Source: Begonia masoniana
Lineage: Eukaryota; Streptophyta; Magnoliopsida; Cucurbitales; Begoniaceae
NCBI GenBank assembly: GCA_022432975.1
Contig: CM039509.1
Span: 7,131,043-7,195,042, forward strand
DNA: 64,000 bases
Reading direction: 5' to 3'
The position numbers and the translations under genes are program-made. The notes beneath the pieces were generated by a model that was not told where the DNA came from, did no database searches, and was given only the letters and a program-made list of their open reading frames with translations. Shown one piece after another: positions 44,893-54,162 of this stretch; position 1 is the first letter of the stretch; each line of letters opens with the position of its first letter.

Positions 44893-45117
44893 TTACAGAG
44901 GATCAATGGCGGAAAAGCCAATTGAAGAAAAAAAGAGAGAGAGAGAGCGGGAAATTAGGAAATTTTAAAAGTCACGTGGCAAATTTAACGAAAAAATTGA
45001 CGGGAGGGGTCGAATTGCAAACGTTGTATACGATAGGGGCTGATTGGGTCAAAAATAAACGTTAGAGGCCAATTGACCATTGACCCCATACGTTGAGGGA
45101 TAAATTGAACTTTTCCC
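44815..45117. repeat. Right terminal inverted repeat of M1
   Basis: Inverse of 41220-41520, ending ...GAACTTTTCCC before the 9-bp duplication. Its inner part is the end of the glutaredoxin fragment. Confidence 0.9.
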
Positions 45118-45240
45118 TAAATTTTTCCTCTTGATGTATCATTTCTTCAATACAACTTATATTTACTTATTTTTTTTCATATAAAATATCTTTTATTACA
45201 TCATTAATCAAAATATAATAAAAGTTCGAATCATTACAAG

Positions 45241-45760
45241 CAAGATAATAGTAGAGATGTTTTAGAGTTTTCGTGAAGTGGGAGGTGAGGATGGAGGGCG
45301 ATGGGTGGTTTCTTAAATAGGACGGGAGAACAAGGGACCGTTAGAATGGACCGTTCTCCTATAGCCCGTGATCAGACAATAATGTGATCACGGGCTGCGG
45401 GAGAATGGGGGGCCGAGCTAAAATGAATGGTTTCGCGTGTCTTTTCCACATGCAATGCATGTACGCAGGGGGTTCTACACCCCCGCGTCGACCCCCGGAT
45501 AAACGTTCTTTTTAGATCGGTCCCCCGTTGTGCACGTGCGGGAGACGTGGAATTAGATCCCCGACAGAACTAGAGGCCGCACTTTTAGAACGATCCCCCG
45601 TTCTGTGTGTAAAAAATGCAAAATGAGGGATTGTCGGTCGAACGCCAGGGGTTGATTGTTAGGTATTTTATAGTTTAAAGTTTAATTTGTCAAGACTAAT
45701 ACTTAATGGAAAAATAATAATAATTTGAGGGTGAAATTGGATTTTACCCTATTAGAATTG
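45241..45760 (-). mobile_element. Detached MULE 5' end
   Basis: About 510 bases match 60897-61415, the upstream region of the decayed MULE transposase gene, in the same orientation. The match runs from CAAGATAATAGTRGAG through GAGGGTGAAATTRGATTTTACCCT. The transposase coding region is missing on the left. It includes a perfect 12-bp-stem inverted repeat at 45363-45396 and GC-rich CACCCCCGCGTCGACCCCCG-like sequence. It is likely a deletion derivative. The stretch 45127-45240 between M1 and this fragment holds nothing recognised. Confidence 0.75.
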
Positions 45761-45849
45761 AAAAAAGGATATTAGACTTTCAACTCCGTGTATTTATTTT
45801 TTCAATAAATTGTTTTTTTTAGTGTAAAAAATCATAATAATAAAAAGCC

Positions 45850-45854
<5 letters not shown>

Positions 45855-45880
<26 letters not shown>
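45855..45880. repeat. (AAT)n microsatellite
   Basis: About eight AAT units in a row. Confidence 0.95.
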
Positions 45881-46152
45881 CTACATATGCTTGATCATGC
45901 CTTTCTCAAGGAATTAAATGGAATATTTTGTACCCAAAAATGCAAAATAATTGAGAGAAAATCATTTGCATTTCATAAAAAATTAATTAAAGGGAAAAGT
46001 TCAATTTAGACCCCAACGTATGGGGTCAGTGGCCATTTAGTACCTAACGTTTTTTTTTTGTACCCAATCAAACCCTATCGTATAAAACATTTGCAACTCA
46101 AACCCTCCTATCAATTTTTCAGTTAAATTTGACAGATGAACTCTGAAAATTA

Positions 46153-46159
46153 CTAAACT

Positions 46160-46197
<38 letters not shown>

Positions 46198-46900
46198 CCC
46201 GTCAACGGCGGAGAGTTTTCTCTCTAGATTCATTGCGACTGTGTCTTCTTCCTCATTCATTTTCTGAGAGCCGAACACGTCCAGTGATTTTCGCGAGTCT
46301 TGATCTTCATCTTCTGCCATTTTTGCATCCCTCTCGTGTGATTTTGTAGCAAAATGATGTTTTTCTCTCATCAATACTCCAGAATTCCGCCTGGTTTCCG
46401 CCATTGTTGTACTGGTATGAAGCTTCTTTTTTCCATCAAGAAATTGGGTCCAGATATCCAGTTTCTGCAGATGAAACTCTTTTGGGACATTATCCAAACA
46501 TTTGATAGACAAGAAAAAAGGAAGTAAGACAGCTGGAGATTCATTCAAAGCTGCTGTTAAACCCTTTAGATATGGCAATGGATCCACTAATCTCAACTGA
46601 AACTAGTAAATCTAAACTCTAAATTATATCTGTTAGAAAACCCAAGATTACCATTTCTACAAAGAACAGCAGAGAAAACAGAGAATGACGGTGAAGAAGA
46701 AGCATTGCAACAATTCATGGCTTTTTTTTCATTCAAACACGAGATAAACACAAAATAACTGGTTATAATAGATATTTACCTCAATTCCTTGATATCCAAC
46801 GAGGGAAGGAGTAGAAATGGGGTTGTCTTAAAATGAAAATAATTCCCAGTTTGATGGGCAGTTGATAACTCGCTCGTCTAGCTACCAGTGGGGTTAGCTT
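46153..46900 (-). pseudogene. Captured, unrecognised gene fragment with an intron
   Basis: A long minus-strand frame (46596 down to 46153) begins right after a consensus acceptor (TTTCAG, 46597-46602) and reads LRLVDPLPYLKGLTAALNES, then VLLPFFLSIKCLDNVPKEFH, then LDIWTQFLDGKKKL. It later becomes acidic and low-complexity as it enters the CT repeat. Upstream, a GAG|GTAAAT donor (46778-46780) ends an open stretch DNPISTPSLVGYQGIE, in phase with the second exon. The inferred intron is 183 bases. I do not recognise the protein family. It looks like a piece of a host gene taken up by the MULE. The retained intron would argue for DNA-level capture. Confidence 0.45.
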
Positions 46901-47026
46901 ATAATTGAGACAGCCTTACATTGCTTAATTCCTATCACAAATGACAGAACTTGACGCTTGCAAACCCAAAACTTAAATGATGATTGCTTTGGGTTTCCAT
47001 GGAGTTATATAAAGAACGAAGCAGTT

Positions 47027-47044
47027 GGGGGGGGGGGGGGGGGG
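47027..47044 (+). repeat. Poly-G run of 18
   Basis: Uninterrupted G run at the inner edge of the right terminal repeat of M2. Confidence 0.95.
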
Positions 47045-47240
47045 AGAGGGAGAGAGAGAGAGGACAGTTTAGTAATTTTCAGAGGTCATCTGTCAAATTT
47101 AACTGAAAAATTGATGGGAGAGTTTGAGTTGCAAACGTTTTATACGATATGATTTGATTGGGTACAAAAAAAATGTTAGGTACCAAATGGCCACTGACCC
47201 CATACGTTAGGGTCTAAATTGAACTTTTTCCTTAATTAAA

Positions 47241-47830
47241 TGACTACAGATGTGTTTGACTTTCGAAGGTTTGAATGAATGAAATGGACAATTCTAAAAC
47301 GCATAGAGTTGGCAAGAGATGCACGCACTCAATTCCATTATATAAACTACGTTGAGAGTGAGAGAGAGTACTGCCCATTTGCTTGGATTACAATTAATAG
47401 ATCATTGTTATGTTGTCTGTAATTGAATAATATTTTAATGATGATTACAAATGTACTAAACACACACATAATATATATGTAGAGTACATGGGAAATCTTA
47501 AAATATTTTAAAAAATTGCAACAATACAAGTTTGATAAAATAAATTATGAAATATTTTTCAAAAAAATAGCCATTACTTTCCGTGCAGCTTTTTAAAAAA
47601 AAAGTTCACTATCGGATAAAACGTGTTTGCACAACTCATTTACAACATAAAAAATCGTCATGGTTTATAAAATATATTTAAATTAAAGAAGTCATACACT
47701 ATAATTAATTATTTTCACGTGCAAAAATCTTATTTTATGCTAACTTTTCTGCTTGAGTTTACTATAATTTAAGACATATTAAGTGACAAGTCTCTCGCCC
47801 TCACATGTCTGTTAATTTTCACGATGATGA
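47241..47830. other. AT-rich spacer, no recognised gene
   Basis: No coding signal was seen. It may be the decayed 3' end of the MULE whose transposase tail begins at about 47867, but no terminal repeat could be identified. Confidence 0.4.
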
Positions 47831-47866
47831 AACTCGTTGGATATGTTAGCACATTCAAAGAGAAGT

Positions 47867-48310
47867 TCATGAACTTATTGAATACGTCGATATCTCGTAC
47901 TTTTGTCTTCTTCGACCTACCAGGTTGACCTTTCTTCTGAGCAGGAGTTCCTTCTTATTTGGCCTTAGCGGCCATATTTGTTGGCTGCTAAGGGGTAGAA
48001 TAAAGTGTGAGTACATCTGCAGATAAATCTCCCAATAATAGTATTGATGCACGTAATTTTTCGGTGCTACTTTCTTGAAATGCATGCATAGAATGAAATG
48101 GACACATGAAATTCTAGTAAACTCTCACATGTTACAATTGCACACATCAGCATTCATGTCGACAACGTATTATTCGTTGTCGTTGCTGGCCTCAAATCGT
48201 GCAGCTCCCGCAAACACAGCACTCCAATTTCGAGTTGTACTTTCTAGCTTCACAAGCTTTTTCCTTATTTGGGGACACAGATGTGTTAACTTAAAATGTG
48301 TTTAAGTCTA
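47867..48310 (-). pseudogene. MULE transposase, C-terminal part
   Basis: The minus strand encodes, with frame changes, KACEARKYNSK, then FEASNDNE-YYVVDMNADVCNCN, which fits a SWIM zinc finger (CxC followed by a distant CxH; here the later CVHFILCMHF). YLQMYSHFILPLSSQQIWPL and a basic LVGRRRQK segment (47867-48085) follow. The tail matches the plus-strand fragment at 11106-11240. It continues the transposase gene whose catalytic part is at 59377-60746. The two are separated by a copia solo LTR and a full-length chromovirus. Stops and frameshifts make it inactive. Confidence 0.78.
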
Positions 48311-48451
48311 ACTATATTTTTTATGATTGTGTTTAATGTGAAATATATAAAAATAAAAGGATTGTAAGAAATGAATGTTATTAATAGTTGCAGTTAATTG
48401 GGAATGCCCTTTTAAAAAGGGTATTATGTTTTCTAATGTTTTTGATTTAAG

Positions 48452-49516
48452 TGTTGGTAGACAAGACTAGAGTATGCATAATGCCAACTAGACGTTTAAG
48501 TCGTCTGCCAAAATTGAACATCGACCGCTGTCAAAGCAGATTTGGAAGTCATCTGCCAGATATATCAACTGGACAAAGCAAAGTCGACCGATGGCAGAAC
48601 CAATTGATTATCGACCGAAGTCTTCCGTGAAAATTACATCGACCAGACTCTGAAGTCTACTGAAATCAACAACGACCAAAACCAAGTCGACCAGATTTTG
48701 AAGTCTACCGAAATCAATGACGAACAAAGTCGAGTCGACCAAATTATGACGTCTACCGAAATCATTGTCGACCAAAACCAATAAAGAAGTCGAACGAATA
48801 ACAAAGTCGACCGAACAAAGATTTCATCTACTAGGATAACATCATTCGAATCAAGAAGACTTCCGCCGCGAGTAATATTGACTGCAGACCACAACGGCTA
48901 GAATTCTACGTACGGACTCTTCACAACGGTCATCTTTTAGTACGGAAACAAGGAGTCTTCCGAATGTGAAGCAGATTACAAACAATAGTATAAATAGACG
49001 ATTGAAGCTTGGGAGAACAACTTTTGCCAATTTGATTAATTTTCTCTCAACTCTCACGAGCTCACAAGACAATCCTTGTTTACACTTCTCTACATCTAAA
49101 CTTTAGATTTTGACTTTTGAGAGAGTGTAGTTTTTGTGCTCTACTATTTTAAACTTGTAAAAACTTGAAGGCAGTGGTTTGACACCCGTGAAGTTCAATC
49201 CAAAGTTGTAAAGTAGTAGATCGATGCCCGTGAAGTTCGATCAATAAATCTTGTTGAGGAGAAGATAAGGATCTTCAAGGGAGAAACCTTGAAGCGTGGA
49301 CGTAGGCAAGGTTGGCCGAACCACGTAAAAATATCGGTGTCAATCTTTTTCTCTCACTCTTACTTTTAAGTGTTTAGTAATGATTGCTGTTTTTAGGATA
49401 ATTGCATCAAAAAGTGAGAAGATAAGATAAAGCGAGTTTGCATTGCTAAAAGCGATTAGCTTAAGAAATTTCTAATTCACACCCCCCTCCCCCTCTTAGA
49501 CAATCACGATCTTACA
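48452..49516 (+). mobile_element. Solo LTR of a Ty1/copia element
   Basis: Starts TGTTGG and ends GATCTTACA. Near the 3' end it has the plant copia pattern: GGGAGAAACCTTGAAGCGTGG, then GAACCACGTAAAAA, then AATTCACACCCCCC and CTCTTAGACAATCACGATC. This mirrors the minus-strand solo LTR at 25158-26345. GTCGACC/CATCGACC motifs recur through 48500-48800. No matching 5-bp flanks were found (TTAAG and AGACG), so it may derive from recombination between two insertions. It interrupts the MULE transposase gene. Confidence 0.82.
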
Positions 49517-49575
49517 AGACGGTCTGTTGATTGTGCCAACTTCTCAATTTTTTTGACAATGCGAGTCATCAAGCA
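49517..49575 (-). pseudogene. MULE transposase sliver between two insertions
   Basis: The minus strand reads LMTRIVKKIEKLAQSTDR, which fits the segment of MuDR-type transposases that follows the FEMIRRY motif. The preceding residues (LTMFEMI) are at about 59377-59410, on the far side of the chromovirus. The target duplication CTTTC marks the junction. Confidence 0.75.
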
Positions 49576-49580
49576 CTTTC

Positions 49581-52118
49581 TGTAATACCCGGCTTGTACG
49601 GAATATTAATATTATATTATATGATTATATTTTTGTAAATATGTCAAATCATGTCAGTTTTATGAAAAGAAAGCGTTATTAGAATCCTAACGATTAATGA
49701 GAATTTTAAGAAATTTACGAGATTTTTCGGAGTAATAACGCTATATTTCGAGAAATTTCGTTCAACGTAATATAAAGGACATTATGGTAAAAATAGTAAA
49801 CAAGGTCCGAATTACGAACGGACAGTTTTAATTGAACCCTGGCGATAAATTGGGTTTATTGGTGAAATAAGAAAATTTGGGATACCCGAATCACTAGCCA
49901 ATTAATGAAACGAATGACGAAACTAATATAAAAACAATGCAAGGGCAAAAACGATAATTTGCCAAATCAATATTATTAAAAATCAAATTTCATTTTCTTC
50001 TCCTCACTTCTTCCCTGCCCGCGAGAAAACCAGAGAGCTCTGGCGATTCTCCTTCTCGGCCGATTCCAATCCGACCTCCGTTTCTCCTCCGATTGACTAG
50101 TTTCTTCCGTGCCTTCTCCTCCTCTAGCAATCCTAGGTAAGATTCTATGCTTTTGGAGCGTTATAGTTCAGTTTTCACAAAGTTTAACGTTTAGGGTTTC
50201 GTATAGATTTTCGTTAAAACGTGATTTAGGGTTCGTAATCGATAGGTTAGTCGTAGTTTTGAATATAATGAACGTATTAAACATTATTGGATAAATTTAA
50301 TCGATTTAGGACGAATGTTAGAGATTTGACAATTTCCGAGTTTTGGGGAAAAACTCGTCAGTGTTTATTTTGAGGTGTTGAACGTTATTTCATGGATAAA
50401 AATGCCTCATGCAGCTAAGTTGGAATTTTAAGAGAATTTCCTTAGTTAAGGTTTCGTCAAATTTGGATGTTTAATAGTTTAAACTCGTTTTAACGATAAT
50501 TTGGTGAAATTGCCTAGGTGAACGCTCGTGGATGGAGCTTGGATTGCAGCGTGCACGAGGTAAGTTCTCGTGAATTGCTTTGACCGATTGGTCTACACCG
50601 TACGTCGAGGTCATTTCGAGGAATTTGGCGACGTGTTTGTTTATTTGTTTTGGATGGGTAGTTAGGATTAGTTATTTTGTAGATTATGTTGTTATCGTCC
50701 TGATGGTATATATGTGCTTGTTTACGTTTATATTGAACTGTTCATACATCACGTGTTTTAAAAAAACATAGAAAATGAATTTCTACACGATGTTTAAAGA
50801 AAATGGCGATGTGGCCTGGAGAGGGGCACGACCTATTGTGAAGATCGATTACGGGTTTGTCACAATACCACATCTATTATGTACTCATGTGGCCTGGAGA
50901 GAGGCTTGACCTATTGTGAAGATCGGTTACGGGTTTGTCACAATACCACATTTATTATGTACTCATACAGTTATAGGTCATGCGAGATGGGGCTCAGGCA
51001 CGACTATACGTGTTGTAAGCGTGTACCCCCCCCCCCCCATCTAGCTAGAAAGAGTAGTCTGACCACTGGATGTGCTCTCTCCTGTTAGGAGGCTGAGATC
51101 TCGGTGACACCCACAGAGTAAAGATAAAGAAAACGCTGCATGATTTCTGAATTCATATGCACAGCATGCATTTACATTTATGAGAGCTTGCTGAGATTTT
51201 TATCTCATAGGTGTCTGTATGGTGTAGGTGATTACGAGGAGACAGGTGAGGACGAGATCCTCCACCTGTTGAGTAACGCAGTTGACGGAGGATGGCTTGC
51301 GGTGGTGTGTTGCGCAGTCGACGCTTACATGACCCGTGGGGATGTACGTATAGGTTTTTGGGTTTTTGGGATGTTTTGGATTGATGATTGTATAGACATT
51401 TTAGGATGTTTGGATATGATAGTGGATAGGTTTACTTTTGAGGTTTTAAACGCTTTGAAAACCTGTTTATAAACTGATTTGGTAAAGTTTTATTTGAATT
51501 ATAGGTGATTTAAAAATAGGAGGATTTGTTTAGGTTTTAAACGTATCCACGCAGTTCAATTTCCTGAAAATGTACTTTGTATTAAATACGTTTGGAGTCG
51601 TTATTAAGGGTGATTCGGTGAACGTGAAAAGGATGAGGATATGAGTGAGTTTTTATTTGATGTTATTGTGTTGGTTGGGTGTGTGTATAAGTTGCATTGT
51701 GTAGTTGGCGCATGAGAAAAAAAAAGAGAGAACGAAAAAGTGTGGGAGGCAGTGAGGGTGGCGATTGATCGCCTGAGGAGGGGATCAATCGCCCCTCTTG
51801 GATCGCCACTCCCTGGAATTCCAGGGAGTGTGGCGATTTGCAACAGGCGACTATTCGCCTGTTGCAATCGCCGAAGGGCGATTGATCGCCATGATCAATC
51901 GCCCCTGCATTCCCTTCCTGCCCTTCCCCTTTTATGTTTTAAATTTATTTATTTTAATTGTTTTAAATTGTTTTTAATTTCAATTGTTTTAGTATTTATT
52001 TTAAACGACTTACTAAACGAATTTCGATTCCGATTTAAAAGGTTTTAATTCCGCTCACACGAACGAGATTGTAAAAAAAAATGTACGGGAAACTGGGTAC
52101 AGTGTTAGGGTCGTGACA
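49581..52118 (+). repeat. 5' LTR of element F
   Basis: Contains a duplicated GATGTGGCCTGGAGAGGGGC / TATTGTGAAGATCG unit (50807-50960), a poly-C run (51028-51039) and a GATTGATCGCC / GATCAATCGCC palindrome cluster (51759-51905). A perfect inverted repeat, CTCCCTGGAATTCCAGGGAG, lies at 51809-51828. The palindromic cluster, but not its exact sequence, resembles the array in solo LTR C. Confidence 0.95.
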
Positions 52119-52123
52119 GTTTA

Positions 52124-52135
52124 TGGTATCAGAGC
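52124..52135 (+). other. Primer-binding site of element F
   Basis: TGGTATCAGAGC, a perfect tRNA-Met type primer site, five bases after the 5' LTR. Confidence 0.92.
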
Positions 52136-52287
52136 CCCCGGGTTTTAAAATCGGTTCTGTAGACTGCTCGACTGCACAACCACTACGCGGACATCCTTCC
52201 TCAACTGTAAGTACGTTTATAGCTTTATTTGATTTCTAGTTTCTTAGAGTATTGTGTTTTAACTTTTGTATAGGAATTTTATAAATT

Positions 52288-54162
52288 ATGGTGCGTCGAG
52301 GAAACGATCGAGATGACCGAGACGATACGATAGACACTCTTAAGGATTTTATAGCCCAACAGTCCCAACATATGGAGCGTCAGGCCCAACAAATGGAGAG
52401 ACAATCCCAGCAACTTGGCACCCTGATAGACCGAGAGGGCATTAGGGCTCAGGAGGCAGCCATTCCGAGTAACCGTGGGATGGAGAGATTTCAGAAGCTC
52501 CAGCCCCCCATATTTAACGGACAGTCTACGGATCCCTCTTCAGCTGAGGAGTGGATTCGCACCATGGAGGACATGCTGGCCTATGCTAGCATTGAGGACG
52601 GAGAGAAGGTTGCATTGGTGACCTACCACTTAGCACTGGACGCTCGGTTTTGAAGGGATTCCATCAAGACGACCACCGATGTGACTATTATGAGCTGGGA
52701 GAGATTCAGAGAGTTATTTTATGACAAGTACTTCAGCCATACCGTACGGGAGGCGAAGATGGTTGAGTTTATGCAGTTACGGCAGGTCAGTTCTATTGCC
52801 GAGTACGTGAGGAAGTTTGAAGCCCTTTCTCGATTCGCGCCGTGTCAGGTCAGCGTTAACGAGGACAAGGTGCGCCGATTTTTACAAGGACTTAGCCAGG
52901 AACTCCGGATGCGCCTTACTATATCTGAGGTACGGAATGTATCCTATGACGAGATTGTAGCCAGGGTGCTTGATATTGAGGCAGTTGATCAGAGTTCTGC
53001 CAAACCGAGAGAGCCATCTAAGGGTTTCTTCCGAGAGATACGTCCTCAGTCTCTGAACCGAGGTTGGCAGCCTAGAGCACAGCCTCAGCAGCAACAGAGG
53101 GGTGTCAAGAGACCTCTTGAAGGAGGTAATGATCGGGGTAAGGGGAAGCAAGTACAAGGGGCTTCTCAGATACCTGTTTGCCCCAAATGCCAGAAGGAGC
53201 ACAGTGGCCAGTGCAGATTGGGCACGAGTGTGTGCTATCGGTGTGGAGATGCGGGCCATTTCGTCAGAGATTGTTCTAAGCCCGGTCGAGATCAGTCAGG
53301 CAGTAATCAGAGGAGAATTATGCCGAGGATCTTCGCATTTATTGAGCCTGGTGATATCGATAACGAGGATCAACCTGCCGTGATAGCAGGTACTATATTG
53401 ATTATGGGCATAGCTATGTTTTCTTTGTTAGACACGGGGGCTACGCACTCTTTTATTTCCACTGCTTGTGTGTCTAGATTGAAGCTTGCGCCTGAGTTAG
53501 CAGAATGCGAATATAGTGTGATGCTACCTTCAGGAGAGCGTATGCAGTCAGGTCATGTTGTCCAGGGCAATATTATCTCAATTGGGGACAGTACCCTCTA
53601 TGCTCGCCTTATTGTTATGGGCATCGAGCATTATGATCTTATCTTAGGGATGGATTGGCTTTCACAGCACTTCGCCACCATCGATTGTCGATCCGGGATT
53701 GTCACCTTTCGACCCCTGGGTAAAGCCGAGTTTTCTTATCAGGCGATGAACAGATTGAGTAGCTCACCTATTTCTTATTCTATGAAGGTCAACGAGCAGT
53801 TTAAAGGTGCGTGCTCTATTTACTTGGCCTCAGTATTTGATATTCAGTTGCTCATCGGAATGAAGCCGAGCGACATTCCTATAGTCAGAGAGTTCTCTGG
53901 TATATTCCTCGATGATCTTCCTGGGTTACCGCCAGACCGGGAGATTGAATTTACTATTGATGTTTATCCAAATGCCGAGCCAAGGTTTAAGAATCCTTAT
54001 CGGTTGGCACCAGCCGAGTTAAAGGAGCTGAGGACTCAGCTTGACGAGTTGTTAGAGAAAGGTTTTATCCGACCCAGTGTTTCCCTGGGGTGCGCCTGTT
54101 TTGTTTGTCAAGAAAAAAGACAGGACCCTCAGGATGTGCAGCGATTACAGAGAGTTGAATAA
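52288..54162 (+). pseudogene. Chromovirus Gag and protease, broken
   Basis: The gag ATG at 52288 (MVRRGNDRDDRDD) opens a frame with a glutamine-rich coiled-coil-like start and FNGQSTDPSSAEEWIRTMED. It is stopped by TGA at 52651-52653 (ARF-stop-RDSI, where FWWDS is expected, a Trp-to-stop transition). The same frame resumes with the gag core (MSWERFRELFYDKYF), a Q-rich linker and an intact CCHC knuckle (CYRCGDAGHFVRDC, about 53230-53271). Then comes the protease LLDTGATHSFIS (about 53425-53460) and the run into RT (IDVYPNAEP ... NPYRLAPAEL). A 2-nt deletion near 54090 (TTTCCCTGGGG for TTTCCCCTTGGGG) shifts the frame at the RT start, so this part ends at 54162 out of frame. Confidence 0.93.

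Larger units (their letters stand above)
41220..45117. mobile_element. Non-autonomous MULE M1 (Pack-MULE) split by a solo LTR
   Basis: Long terminal inverted repeats start GGGAAAAGTTCAATTTAG at each end and extend about 300 bp (41220-41520 and about 44815-45117). They are flanked by perfect 9-bp duplications TAAATTTTT (41211-41219 and 45118-45126), the size typical of Mutator-like elements. Without the nested solo LTR (41748-44562) the element is about 1.1 kb and has no transposase. It carries a captured glutaredoxin fragment, part of which lies inside the inverted repeats. It would rely on a MULE transposase elsewhere. Confidence 0.94.
45992..47231. mobile_element. Non-autonomous MULE M2 (Pack-MULE candidate)
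   Basis: Terminal inverted repeats of about 200 bp begin GGGAAAAGTTCAATTTAG on the left and end GAACTTTTTCC on the right. They are roughly 90% alike by eye and end in CT / GA runs. Perfect 9-bp duplications TTAATTAAA flank the element (45983-45991 and 47232-47240). The repeats resemble those of M1, so M1 and M2 are one family. It lacks a transposase. The interior contains a minus-strand coding-like region with a plausible intron, which suggests gene capture. A poly-G run of 18 (47027-47044) and a CT microsatellite (46161-46192) lie at the inner ends of the repeats. Confidence 0.93.

Noticed and set aside
50109..51472. Small ORFs shared by the two element F LTRs
   Set aside because: They are LTR duplicates in non-coding, promoter-like sequence, with no domain.
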